Positions 31,948 through 39,999 of a stretch of DNA of 64,000 bases are shown here, piece by piece; within the stretch, counting starts at the first letter, position 1, and every line of letters starts with the position of its first letter. The translations under genes were made by a program, and so were the position numbers. This stretch comes from Fimenecus sp045632525 (GTDB lineage Bacteria > Bacillota > Clostridia > Oscillospirales > Acutalibacteraceae): positions 15,805-79,804 of the forward strand of contig JAZQWV010000004.1 of assembly GCA_045632525.1 (NCBI GenBank). Reading direction: 5' to 3'. The notes beneath the pieces were generated by a model. It was given only the letters and a program-made list of their open reading frames with translations. It had not been told where the DNA came from and ran no database searches.

Positions 31948-32814
31948 ATGAGTAAACTTATTAAAATATTGTCCGCTGTTCTATCACTAACTTTGCTTTG
32001 CTCTTGCACAAAACAAGATGCAAAACCTGAACCGAAAATTTCAGAAACTCAAACAGAAACCGAAACAATAACTCAATATGAAGAGCCTGAAACATCAGTA
32101 TCGCCAGAACCAATGGGCACTGATGATAAAAAATCTCATAGTTATGGCGTAGCAAAAAATGGTGTTGCAAATGAGATTTCAATAAATGCACAAAAATATT
32201 TTGAATCCAATAATTTTAAAGCATTTTGTCTTGATACAAAGTCACAGAATAAAATTTTATATTTAACGTTTGATTGTGGTTATGAAAATGGCTATACATC
32301 AAAAATTCTTGATGTGCTTAAAGAAAAGAATGTGAATGCTGCCTTTTTCTGTACCTTGCCACAGGTTAAAGAAAATCCTGACTTGATAAAGCGAATGATT
32401 GCCGAGGGCCATATTGTTGGTAATCACTCTGTAACACACCCGTCTTTTGCTGAAATTTCAACTGAACAGATAAAAGAAGAAGTTTTGGGAATGGATGATT
32501 ATTTAAGAGAAAACTTTAATTATAGTGAGCCATATTTCAGATTTCCAAAGGGCGAATATAACGAAAATGCGTTGAGTGTTATAGGTTCTTTGGGATATAC
32601 AAGTGTATTTTGGTCATTAGCTTATGCAGATTGGGACTTGAATAAGCAAAAAGGTGCTGATTTCGCCTATGAAACAGTAGTTTCAAGACTTCATCCCGGC
32701 GCTGTGATATTGTTGCATTCAGTATCACCCGATAATGCAAATGCACTTGCAAGAATAATTGATAAAGCAAGAGAAGACGGATATGAATTTTGCTCGTTGA
32801 GAGACTATAAATAA
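31948..32814 (+). CDS. pdaA: Polysaccharide deacetylase PdaA family (delta-lactam)
   Basis: 288 residues. It has a lipobox (LLCSC near residue 18), a Glu/Thr-rich linker and a NodB-type deacetylase domain. LTFDCGYENG is the metal/catalytic Asp motif typical of PdaA rather than generic deacetylases; the zinc histidines are in GNHSVTHPS, and further motifs are RFPKGEYNE and HPGAVILLHSVS. PdaA deacetylates muramic acid so that delta-lactam can form in spore cortex, the mark read by germination enzymes. A lipid anchor instead of a plain signal is worth noting. Confidence 0.9.
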   Translation: MSKLIKILSAVLSLTLLCSCTKQDAKPEPKISETQTETETITQYEEPETSVSPEPMGTDDKKSHSYGVAKNGVANEISINAQKYFESNNFKAFCLDTKSQNKILYLTFDCGYENGYTSKILDVLKEKNVNAAFFCTLPQVKENPDLIKRMIAEGHIVGNHSVTHPSFAEISTEQIKEEVLGMDDYLRENFNYSEPYFRFPKGEYNENALSVIGSLGYTSVFWSLAYADWDLNKQKGADFAYETVVSRLHPGAVILLHSVSPDNANALARIIDKAREDGYEFCSLRDYK

Positions 32815-32830
32815 TTAGCAAAATTTTTCA

Positions 32831-32860
32831 ATAATAATACCCGATTAGTAGCTCATAATA
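32831..32860 (+). promoter_or_regulatory. Possible SigG-type promoter of the SASP gene
   Basis: CATAATA (32854-32860) resembles the SigG -10 CATACTA. ATAATA (32831-32836) is a fair -35 at 17-base spacing. The distance to the SASP start (45 bases) is suitable, and SASP genes are typically SigG-dependent. Confidence 0.45.
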
Positions 32861-32905
32861 CTATTGCAAACGTAAGAGTTTTAGAATGATTGGGGTGTAA
32901 ATAAA

Positions 32906-33100
32906 ATGTCAAGAGGTAATAAGAACGTAGTACCAGAAGCTCGTGAAGCTCTTAACCGTTTCAAGATGGAAGCTGCATCAGAAGTTGGCGTAAATCTTAA
33001 ACAGGGCTACAACGGTGACCTTACTTCAAAGCAGGCAGGTAGCGTTGGCGGTCAGATGGTTAAAAAGATGATTAAGTCATACGAAGAAAATATGAAATAA
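32906..33100 (+). CDS. Alpha/beta-type small acid-soluble spore protein
   Basis: 64 residues that coat and protect spore DNA. The family motifs ALNRFKMEAASEVGV, with the GPR cleavage site expected after the Glu of MEAA, and LTSKQAGSVGGQMVKKMI are clear. GGGGTG is the ribosome site. Its products are the natural substrate of GPR encoded at 24.6 kb. Confidence 0.96.
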   Translation: MSRGNKNVVPEAREALNRFKMEAASEVGVNLKQGYNGDLTSKQAGSVGGQMVKKMIKSYEENMK

Positions 33101-33121
33101 GTGTCTTTTGACTAATTAAAA

Positions 33122-33160
33122 GAACCCGATGGGAAATATCCTGTCGGGTTCAGATTTTTC
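33122..33160 (+). terminator. Intrinsic terminator of the SASP gene
   Basis: GAACCCGA (33122-33129) pairs with TCGGGTTC (33144-33151), followed by AGATTTTTC. Confidence 0.85.
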
Positions 33161-33181
33161 AATATTTTTTTCAAAAAACTA

Positions 33182-33210
33182 TTGGAAAATTCAAAACAAT
33201 GTTATATAAT
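33182..33210 (+). promoter_or_regulatory. SigA-type promoter of the hprK operon
   Basis: TTGGAA (33182-33187), a 17-base spacer and TATAAT (33205-33210), 39 bases before the hprK TTG. Confidence 0.75.
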
Positions 33211-33249
33211 TACAATAATTATATTATTTATAAAGGGGAGGTAGGCATT

Positions 33250-34218
33250 TTGGTAACAAAATATTCTGTAACACTTGAAAAAGTAATCAACGAAAATGGA
33301 TATGAAGTTCTTTATTTACCATGTGATGCTTCTGTACTTTCAATCACTTCAAAAGAAGTAAATCGTCCCGGACTTTTACTTGCGGGCGCTGACCCATATT
33401 TTGACCCTGCAAGAGTTCAGTTCTTAGGTAATGGTGAAATGCATTATATAAATACTTTACCGAAAGAACAACAACTTGAAAGAATTGAGAGTCTTATAAG
33501 CCAACAGCCTCCTTTGATTCTCATAACAAGAAATCTTGAGCCGATTGATGGAATGATTGAACTTGCTCAAAAATACAGCGTGCCGATTCTTCGTTCTGCT
33601 GATTCAACATCAGGTGCCATGGCAACACTCATTTATTTTCTTGGAACAGAACTTGCCGAGAGAATTACTCGTCATGGTGTTTTGGTTGAAGTTTATGGTG
33701 AAGGTATTCTCATTGTTGGTGACAGTGGTGTTGGTAAGAGCGAAACTGCAATCGAGCTTATAAAGCGTGGTCATCGTCTTATTGCTGACGATGCTGTTGA
33801 AATTAGAAAAACATCTTCAAAAACACTTGTTGGCACAGCACCTGATAATATACGCCATTTTATCGAACTTCGTGGTATCGGTATTATCAATGCTCGTCGA
33901 ATTTTTGGTATGGGTGCTGTTAAACTTACAGAAAAAATAAATATGGTTATTCAGCTTGAGCCTTGGGATAGTTCAAAAGTCTATGACAGAATGGGTCTTG
34001 ATAATGAATACATAACCATTATGGATATTAAAGTTCCGTTAACAGTTGTTCCTGTTAAACCTGGTCGAAATCTTGCAGTTATCATTGAGTGTGCTGCAAT
34101 GAATAACAGACAGAAGAAAATGGGCTATAATGCTGCTCGTGAGCTTCTTCATCATCTTGGAATGGATGATGGCTATGAGCCAAAAGCAAAAGAAATTGAC
34201 ATTTGGCAAAACTATTAA
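33250..34218 (+). CDS. hprK: HPr kinase/phosphorylase
   Basis: About 322 residues. It phosphorylates Ser46 of HPr and removes the phosphate, the sensor of carbon catabolite repression in Firmicutes. The Walker A motif is GDSGVGKSETAIELIKRGH, followed by LIADDAVEI, and the C-terminal signature IELRGIGIINARRIFG. The start is TTG with GGGGAGG eight bases upstream; an ATG farther upstream would read through the promoter region and is rejected. First gene of the hprK-murB-rapZ-whiA run. Confidence 0.96.
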   Translation: MVTKYSVTLEKVINENGYEVLYLPCDASVLSITSKEVNRPGLLLAGADPYFDPARVQFLGNGEMHYINTLPKEQQLERIESLISQQPPLILITRNLEPIDGMIELAQKYSVPILRSADSTSGAMATLIYFLGTELAERITRHGVLVEVYGEGILIVGDSGVGKSETAIELIKRGHRLIADDAVEIRKTSSKTLVGTAPDNIRHFIELRGIGIINARRIFGMGAVKLTEKINMVIQLEPWDSSKVYDRMGLDNEYITIMDIKVPLTVVPVKPGRNLAVIIECAAMNNRQKKMGYNAARELLHHLGMDDGYEPKAKEIDIWQNY

Positions 34219-34239
34219 TTTTTAAAGAAAGAGGTAATG

Positions 34240-35148
34240 ATGTTGTACGGTGAACTCATAACACTTGCAAAAAACTTAGGTGCAGTTGTTGAAGAAAATG
34301 TACTAATGAGCAAATATACAAGTTTTAAAACAGGTGGCAATGCCGATTTACTCATCATTCCCGCTTCTGTTGATTCTTTATCACAAATCATAAAAAAATG
34401 TAAAGCGTTAAATATTAAACCTTTTGTTATGGGTAATGGTTCAAACTTGCTTGTAACAGATAGTGGATATAAAGGTGTAATAATTAAAATTGGCTCAAAT
34501 CTTTCATCAATGAAATTGCTTGACGAAAACACAATTGAATGCGAGTCAGGTGTAATGATGAAAGCACTTTGCAACTTCGCACTTGATAATTCTTTAAGTG
34601 GTTTAGAATTTGCATTTGGTATTCCCGGTAACCTTGGTGGTGCTGTGTATATGAATGCAGGTGCTTATGGTGGCGAAATGAAGGATGTTCTATATTCTTG
34701 CACTCATATTGATAGTGACGGAAATATAGGCACTCTTACAAAAGACCAGCTTGATTTAGGTTATCGTCGAAGTGCTTATACAGATAATGGCTACACAATA
34801 ATTTCTGCAACACTTAAACTGCAAAAAGGTGACAAAACAGAAATTAAAGAAGCAATGAACGATAAACTTCGCCGTAGAAAAGAAAAACAACCATTAGAAT
34901 TTCCAAGCGCTGGTAGTACATTCAAACGCCCAGAAGGATATTTTGCGGGTGCTTTGATAGAAGATTGCCAATTAAAGGGATACACAATTGGTGGTGCGCA
35001 AGTTAGTGAAAAACACGCAGGGTTTGTGATAAATCGTGGTGGCGCAACATCAACAGATATTTTAAATCTTATAAAACACATTCAGGACACAGTTTTTGAA
35101 AAACATGGTGTAAAACTTGAAACAGAAGTAAAAATTATTGGGGAATAA
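34240..35148 (+). CDS. murB: UDP-N-acetylenolpyruvoylglucosamine reductase MurB
   Basis: About 302 residues. It makes UDP-MurNAc using FAD and NADPH, the second committed step of peptidoglycan synthesis. The FAD motifs are KTGGNADLLI and VMGNGSNLLV, the catalytic region FAFGIPGNLGGAVYMNAGAYGG, and the serine proton donor in PSAGSTFKRPEG. It is the type with the short substrate-binding domain. ATG 34240 is set for spacing after GAGG; ATG 34237 is possible. Confidence 0.95.
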   Translation: MLYGELITLAKNLGAVVEENVLMSKYTSFKTGGNADLLIIPASVDSLSQIIKKCKALNIKPFVMGNGSNLLVTDSGYKGVIIKIGSNLSSMKLLDENTIECESGVMMKALCNFALDNSLSGLEFAFGIPGNLGGAVYMNAGAYGGEMKDVLYSCTHIDSDGNIGTLTKDQLDLGYRRSAYTDNGYTIISATLKLQKGDKTEIKEAMNDKLRRRKEKQPLEFPSAGSTFKRPEGYFAGALIEDCQLKGYTIGGAQVSEKHAGFVINRGGATSTDILNLIKHIQDTVFEKHGVKLETEVKIIGE

Positions 35149-35159
35149 GAGGTGAGTTT

Positions 35160-36020
35160 ATGCAATTAGTAATCGTAACAGGTATGTCAGGTGCAGGTAA
35201 ATCAAGAGCCATTGATACTTTAGAAGATATTGGCTTTTTCTGCGTCGATAATATGACACCTCAGTTAATTCCGACTTTTGTTCAGATTCTTAATGACTCA
35301 ACTGAACAACGCGAAAAGGTTGCTATTGCAGCTGATGTTAGATTAGGTGACTCATTTAATCAGTTGTTTGAAGCTCTTGAAGGTTTGAAAGCTATGGAAT
35401 GTGATTATAAAATCTTGTTCCTTGATGCAGATAACGAAGTGATTATGCGCCGCTATCAAGAGACTCGAAGAAAGCATCCACTTTCAAACAAAAACTCACA
35501 GAGTGAACTGTTAGACATTATCATTAAAGAACGCGAAATGCTTAAAAAAGCGCGCAATATCGCAAACTATGTAATTGATACATCTTTAATTACAACTTCT
35601 CAACTCAAAGAGCGTGTTGCTGAGTTGTTCCTTGATGATATTGCAAATACACTTAAAATCAATGTTGTTTCTTTTGGCTTTAAAAATGGTGCACCAAAAG
35701 ATTCTGATTTAGTTTTCGATGTTAGATGCTTACCAAATCCATTTTATGTTCCAGAACTTAAAGAGCATACAGGTCTTGAAGAACCAGTTCATGAATATGT
35801 TATGAGTTTTGACCAAGCAAAAGGTTTAGTACCAAAATTACTTGATTTAATCAATTATTTAGTTCCGCTTTACAGAAGTGAAGGCAAGAGCCAGTTGACC
35901 ATTTCAGTTGGTTGTACAGGTGGCAAACACCGTTCAGTAGTGTTTGCTGAATTGGTTTATAACAATATTAAAGATAAGGGCTACAATGTTTCGGTTTATC
36001 ACCGCGACATTAAGAGATAA
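35160..36020 (+). CDS. rapZ: RapZ/YvcJ family nucleotide-binding protein
   Basis: 286 residues. The Walker A motif GMSGAGKSRAIDTLED lies at the N-terminus, a Walker B-like LFLDA follows, and the C-terminal domain has VRCLPNPFYVPELK and GCTGGKHRSV. In E. coli RapZ controls glucosamine synthesis through a small RNA; in Bacillus YvcJ affects competence. It belongs to the hprK-murB-rapZ-whiA run. The gluconeogenesis factor gene yvcK that usually stands before whiA is missing here. Confidence 0.94.
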   Translation: MQLVIVTGMSGAGKSRAIDTLEDIGFFCVDNMTPQLIPTFVQILNDSTEQREKVAIAADVRLGDSFNQLFEALEGLKAMECDYKILFLDADNEVIMRRYQETRRKHPLSNKNSQSELLDIIIKEREMLKKARNIANYVIDTSLITTSQLKERVAELFLDDIANTLKINVVSFGFKNGAPKDSDLVFDVRCLPNPFYVPELKEHTGLEEPVHEYVMSFDQAKGLVPKLLDLINYLVPLYRSEGKSQLTISVGCTGGKHRSVVFAELVYNNIKDKGYNVSVYHRDIKR

Positions 36021-36029
36021 GGGTTAAAA

Positions 36030-36932
36030 ATGTCTTTTTCAGCAGATGTCAAAAATGAAATTTTGTCAATTGAATTAGAGAATAATTGCTGTTTGCACGC
36101 TTTTGCATACGGTATGATTCTCTTTTCAAGAGCGTTTTCATCTTTTGATATTTCATTATTAACCGAGCATAGCGGTATAGCAAAAATGTATCGTGATATG
36201 CTCATAAAAGTTTGCGATGTAAAGCCAGATTATGTAAAAACAGAAGCAGGTAAATACAAAATTGAAGTTAAAAGTGCTCAAGATAGATTAAAAGTCCTTG
36301 AAACTTTTGGCTATGATAAGAAAGCAAGTACTTCAAGACTTAATTGGAGTAATATTGCTGATGAATGTTGTAAAGTTGCATTTTTAAAGGGTGCATTTTT
36401 GACTTGTGGTACAATTAACGACCCCAATAAAGGTTATCATTTGGAATTTGTTGTTCCATATCTTAATTTAAGTAAAGATTTAAAACTTTTTATAAATGAC
36501 TACGATGAACTTTCTGTAACACCAAAAGTTATCACTAGAAGTTCCAACTATGTCATATATTTTAAAGATAGTGAAGCAATTGAAGACATTTTGACAGTAA
36601 TGGGCGCAATGAATTCGTGCCTTGAACTTATGGGCGTTAAAATGTATAAGGATATGCGCAATAATGTTAACAGAAAACTTAATTTTGAAAGCGCAAACCT
36701 TGATAAAACGATTGATGCAGCCGCAAAACAGATTGATGCAATTTTACATATAAAAAATACAGTTGGATTTTCATATTTATCAAGTGAACTTCGAGAAATA
36801 GCTGAGTTGCGACTTGAAAATCCTGATATGTCATTGCGTGAATTGGGAGAATATTTGAGTGAACCTATTTCACGCTCGGGTGTCAATCATAGATTAAAGA
36901 AGATTTGTACGATTGCAAGTACTATAAAATAA
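36030..36932 (+). CDS. whiA: DNA-binding protein WhiA
   Basis: 300 residues. An N-terminal LAGLIDADG-like fold (about 90-200), with CCKVAFLKGAFLTCGTI, is fused to a C-terminal helix-turn-helix (MSLRELGEYLSEPISRSGVNH). WhiA acts in sporulation of actinomycetes and in division and chromosome segregation of Firmicutes. It starts nine bases after rapZ. Confidence 0.95.
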   Translation: MSFSADVKNEILSIELENNCCLHAFAYGMILFSRAFSSFDISLLTEHSGIAKMYRDMLIKVCDVKPDYVKTEAGKYKIEVKSAQDRLKVLETFGYDKKASTSRLNWSNIADECCKVAFLKGAFLTCGTINDPNKGYHLEFVVPYLNLSKDLKLFINDYDELSVTPKVITRSSNYVIYFKDSEAIEDILTVMGAMNSCLELMGVKMYKDMRNNVNRKLNFESANLDKTIDAAAKQIDAILHIKNTVGFSYLSSELREIAELRLENPDMSLRELGEYLSEPISRSGVNHRLKKICTIASTIK

Positions 36933-36969
36933 AGGATATGTGCACAATATGTGCTAACGGGTGATAGAA

Positions 36970-37563
36970 ATGAGAAAGAACGAAGAATTTGCAATTTCAT
37001 TTGAAAGCGCTGAATATTCAGTAAAAAAGAAGAAAAAGTCGTGGGAGTTTATCTATGATTGGATGGACTCGTTAATTTATGCAATTATTTTAATCTTATT
37101 GATATTTACATTCTTATTTAGAGTTGTAGGTGTTAATGGAACTTCAATGAAACCCACATTAAACAATGGCGACTGGCTCACAGTTAGCGCAATTCCGGGC
37201 GAGGTTGAAGTAGGCGATATTGTTGTTGTAACACAGCCAAATTCACTTAATGAGCCACTCATCAAGCGCGTTATTGCAAAAGGTGGCGACACTATTTCAA
37301 TTGATTTTATTGAAGGTGTAGTCACAGTAAATGGCGTTGCAAAATATGAACCATATATTGCAGAAAAAACAGAGAGAATGGGTGACTTTGTTTATCCTTT
37401 AACTGTGCCAGAGGGATGTCTTTTTGTAATGGGTGACAATAGAAATGACTCGCTCGACAGCCGTTTTAAAACTATTGGATTCATTGACGAAAGATATGTT
37501 TTAGGTGTGGCACAAATCAGAATTTTACCTTTTGGCGATTGGAACATTAATGACTATGAATAA
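36970..37563 (+). CDS. Signal peptidase I (first of a tandem pair)
   Basis: About 197 residues. One membrane helix (about 35-55) follows a Lys-rich cytoplasmic segment. The catalytic Ser is in GTSMKPTL, the catalytic Lys in PLIKRVIAKGGD, and the family box FVMGDNRNDSLDSR stands near the C-terminus. It cleaves signal peptides outside the membrane. ATG 36970 is chosen after GGGTGATAG. The second peptidase overlaps its 3' end by 14 bases. Confidence 0.94.
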   Translation: MRKNEEFAISFESAEYSVKKKKKSWEFIYDWMDSLIYAIILILLIFTFLFRVVGVNGTSMKPTLNNGDWLTVSAIPGEVEVGDIVVVTQPNSLNEPLIKRVIAKGGDTISIDFIEGVVTVNGVAKYEPYIAEKTERMGDFVYPLTVPEGCLFVMGDNRNDSLDSRFKTIGFIDERYVLGVAQIRILPFGDWNINDYE

Positions 37564-38080
37564 TAAAATTTTAAACACAGTTTATGATTTTGCTTCAGTA
37601 TTACTGGCTGCTGTATTAGCGGTCAGTATTATATTTACTTTTTTCTTTAAGATTTCAACTGTTGTTGGTGAGTCAATGGAAAACACTTTGCATAATGGCG
37701 AAAGTCTATTGATAACTGCAATCAATGGCGAAATCAAAAATGGTGATGTTGTTGTTATTTCTCAACCGAATAGTTATGAATTGGTTTTAATAAAAAGAGT
37801 AATTGGAACAGCGGGGCAGACTATTACATTTGATAAAAAAACCAGAAGTGTATTTGTTGATGGCGTTGAACTTGAAGAAGACTATATTAAAGAAAAAATG
37901 CTGTTTTTCTATGGGATGAATAACAGCTATACTGTTCCCGAAGGTAAACTTTTTGTAATGGGTGACAATCGTAATAACTCTGCAGACAGTCGTGACCCGG
38001 GAATAGGTATGATAGACGAGAGATATGTAGTCGGTAAAGTTTTTTATAAAATTGGCGATACAAAACTTTTTAATTCTTAA
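37550..38080 (+). CDS. Signal peptidase I (second of a tandem pair)
   Basis: About 176 residues. The catalytic Ser is in GESMENTL, Lys in VLIKRVIGTAG, and the final box is FVMGDNRNNSADSRD. It is shorter than its upstream neighbour at the N-terminus. Translation starts inside the first gene (ATG 37550 or 37556), so the amounts are probably coupled. A duplicated pair suggests differing substrate sets or a spore-stage role, but that is inference. Confidence 0.92.
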   Translation: MTMNNKILNTVYDFASVLLAAVLAVSIIFTFFFKISTVVGESMENTLHNGESLLITAINGEIKNGDVVVISQPNSYELVLIKRVIGTAGQTITFDKKTRSVFVDGVELEEDYIKEKMLFFYGMNNSYTVPEGKLFVMGDNRNNSADSRDPGIGMIDERYVVGKVFYKIGDTKLFNS

Positions 38081-38097
38081 AGTTTAGGAGAATGAAA

Positions 38098-38967
38098 ATG
38101 GCTGATACTCAAAGACAAGTTGTTCAGTGGTTTCCGGGTCACATGGCAAAAACCCGTCGTCTTATCAAAGAAAGTTTGCCACTTGTTGACGGTGTAACAG
38201 AAATTATTGATGCAAGAATTCCAATTAGCAGTTCAAACCCTGAACTTGAAGAATTAATTAATGGTAAACCCAGAATTGTTCTTTTAAACAAATGTGATTT
38301 AGCAGATAGAAATGCTACAAATCAGTGGGTTGATTATTATAAGAACAAAGGAATAAAAGCTATTCCTGTTGATTGCAGAACTGGTAAAGGACTCAATAAT
38401 TACATTGTTGCTGTTCGTGAGGTTCTTAAAGATGTTATCAAAAAGAATGAAGACAGGGGAATGCCGGGCAAGGCGCTTCGTATTATGGTTGTTGGAATTC
38501 CTAACACCGGCAAATCTTCCTTTATCAACCGTATGGCAGGGTCTGCTAAAGCAAAAGTAGCTGATAAAGCAGGTGTTACAAAACACAACCAATGGTTCCC
38601 AATAGGCAATGGTATTGAATTGCTTGATACCCCGGGTGTGTTATGGCCAAAATTTGATGACCCAAAGGTTGGCGACAGACTTGCTTTTATAGGTTCTGTT
38701 AAAGATGAAATTTTAGATGCAGAAACTTTGGCAATAAGACTTTTAGAAGTTATGAAAACTGATTATGCTGACAGACTTTCTGAAAGATATAAAATTGTAG
38801 ATTTTCAAGATAAAGAGGCTTGGGAAGTTCTAGAAATGATTGGCAAAAAACGCGGTATGATGATTAAGGGTGGCGACATTGACTATGAACGCGCATCTGT
38901 AATGTTGCTTGATGAATACCGTGGTGGCAAATTAGGCGCAATTTCATTAGAAAGACCGGTGAAATAA
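38098..38967 (+). CDS. rbgA: Ribosome biogenesis GTPase YlqF/RbgA
   Basis: About 289 residues. It is a circularly permuted GTPase: G4 (LNKCDLAD) comes before G1 (GIPNTGKSSFINR) and G3 (DTPGVLWPK). It is needed for late 50S assembly. The N-terminus VQWFPGHMAKTRR is the family signature. ATG 38098 has AGGAG seven bases upstream. In Firmicutes rbgA is typically followed by rnhB, as here. Confidence 0.96.
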   Translation: MADTQRQVVQWFPGHMAKTRRLIKESLPLVDGVTEIIDARIPISSSNPELEELINGKPRIVLLNKCDLADRNATNQWVDYYKNKGIKAIPVDCRTGKGLNNYIVAVREVLKDVIKKNEDRGMPGKALRIMVVGIPNTGKSSFINRMAGSAKAKVADKAGVTKHNQWFPIGNGIELLDTPGVLWPKFDDPKVGDRLAFIGSVKDEILDAETLAIRLLEVMKTDYADRLSERYKIVDFQDKEAWEVLEMIGKKRGMMIKGGDIDYERASVMLLDEYRGGKLGAISLERPVK

Positions 38968-38968
38968 T

Positions 38969-39577
38969 ATGGATTATTCTTATGAAAAACTTGCCATAGA
39001 AAAAGGTTTTAAAACAATTTGTGGAATTGATGAAGCAGGTCGCGGGCCATTGGCAGGTCCTGTTTATGCCGCAGCGGTTATTTTGCCAATTGACCTTGAA
39101 ATAGATGGACTTAACGACTCTAAAAAACTTACAGAGAAGAAACGTGAAGCATTGTTTGATGTAATTTGTGAAAAAGCAATTTCTTATTCTATTGGCATTG
39201 CAACAGAAGAAGAAATTGATGAAATCAATATTTTAAATGCAACTTTTTTAGCAATGAGAAGAGCAGTTGATGGATTATCAGTAAAACCCGATTATGCATT
39301 GATTGATGGTAATCAACATCCAAGATTATCTATTCCAGACGAAACTGTTGTTAAAGGTGACGGTAAGAGCATGTCAATTGCTGCAGCATCAATTCTTGCA
39401 AAAGTCAGTCGTGACCGTTTTATGCTCCAAATTGCTGAAAAATATCCTGAATATTGTTTTGAAAAGCATAAAGGTTATGGCACAAAACTTCATTATGAAA
39501 TGATTGAAAAATATGGTGTTGCACCAATACACAGAAGGTCTTTTCTTAAAAAGATTTTAGGCGATAACAATGGATAA
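38969..39577 (+). CDS. rnhB: Ribonuclease HII
   Basis: 202 residues. It cleaves RNA in RNA-DNA hybrids and single ribonucleotides in DNA. The active site has Asp and Glu in GIDEAGRGPLAGPVYAAAV, the DGN motif and a later Asp in SRD. It starts one base after rbgA and overlaps yraN by eight bases. Confidence 0.96.
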   Translation: MDYSYEKLAIEKGFKTICGIDEAGRGPLAGPVYAAAVILPIDLEIDGLNDSKKLTEKKREALFDVICEKAISYSIGIATEEEIDEINILNATFLAMRRAVDGLSVKPDYALIDGNQHPRLSIPDETVVKGDGKSMSIAAASILAKVSRDRFMLQIAEKYPEYCFEKHKGYGTKLHYEMIEKYGVAPIHRRSFLKKILGDNNG

Positions 39578-39935
39578 ACGCTTGATTGGTGAATACGGTG
39601 AGATTATTGCTGCAAGATATCTTAGAAAACACGGTTACATAATTGTTGAAGGTAATTATCATTGTAAATTCGGTGAAATTGATATTGTTGCAGAAGATAA
39701 AAAATATGTTGTCTTTGTTGAAGTTAAAACCCGAAGTGACGGAATGAAATATTCACCATCTGACGCTGTTGATAGTACCAAAAGAGCAAAAATCATAGCA
39801 TCATCACAAATTTATTTGAAAAATTATGAGTTTAATCGTCAGCCACGATTTGATATCATTGAAGTTTATTTTAAAGATGATGAACCCGTAAAAATTAATC
39901 ATATTGAAAATGCGTTTGATTCACAAGGAATTTAA
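39570..39935 (+). CDS. YraN family (UPF0102) endonuclease-like protein
   Basis: 121 residues. The restriction-endonuclease-like core is visible as GEYGE near the N-terminus, YHCKFGEIDIVAED and VFVEVKTR (the D..ExK metal motif). The function is not established; the family is consistently next to rnhB, with which it overlaps here. Confidence 0.92.
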   Translation: MDKRLIGEYGEIIAARYLRKHGYIIVEGNYHCKFGEIDIVAEDKKYVVFVEVKTRSDGMKYSPSDAVDSTKRAKIIASSQIYLKNYEFNRQPRFDIIEVYFKDDEPVKINHIENAFDSQGI

Positions 39936-39947
39936 CCATTTTAATAT

Positions 39948-39976
39948 TGAAATGAATTATTATTTATGTTAGAATA
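39948..39976 (+). promoter_or_regulatory. SigA-type promoter of thrC
   Basis: TTGAAA (39948-39953), a 17-base spacer and TAGAAT (39971-39976), only 23 bases before the thrC ATG. The short leader leaves no room for a T-box or riboswitch. Confidence 0.65.
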
Positions 39977-39999
39977 CCACACGAAAAGGATGTGTTCTT

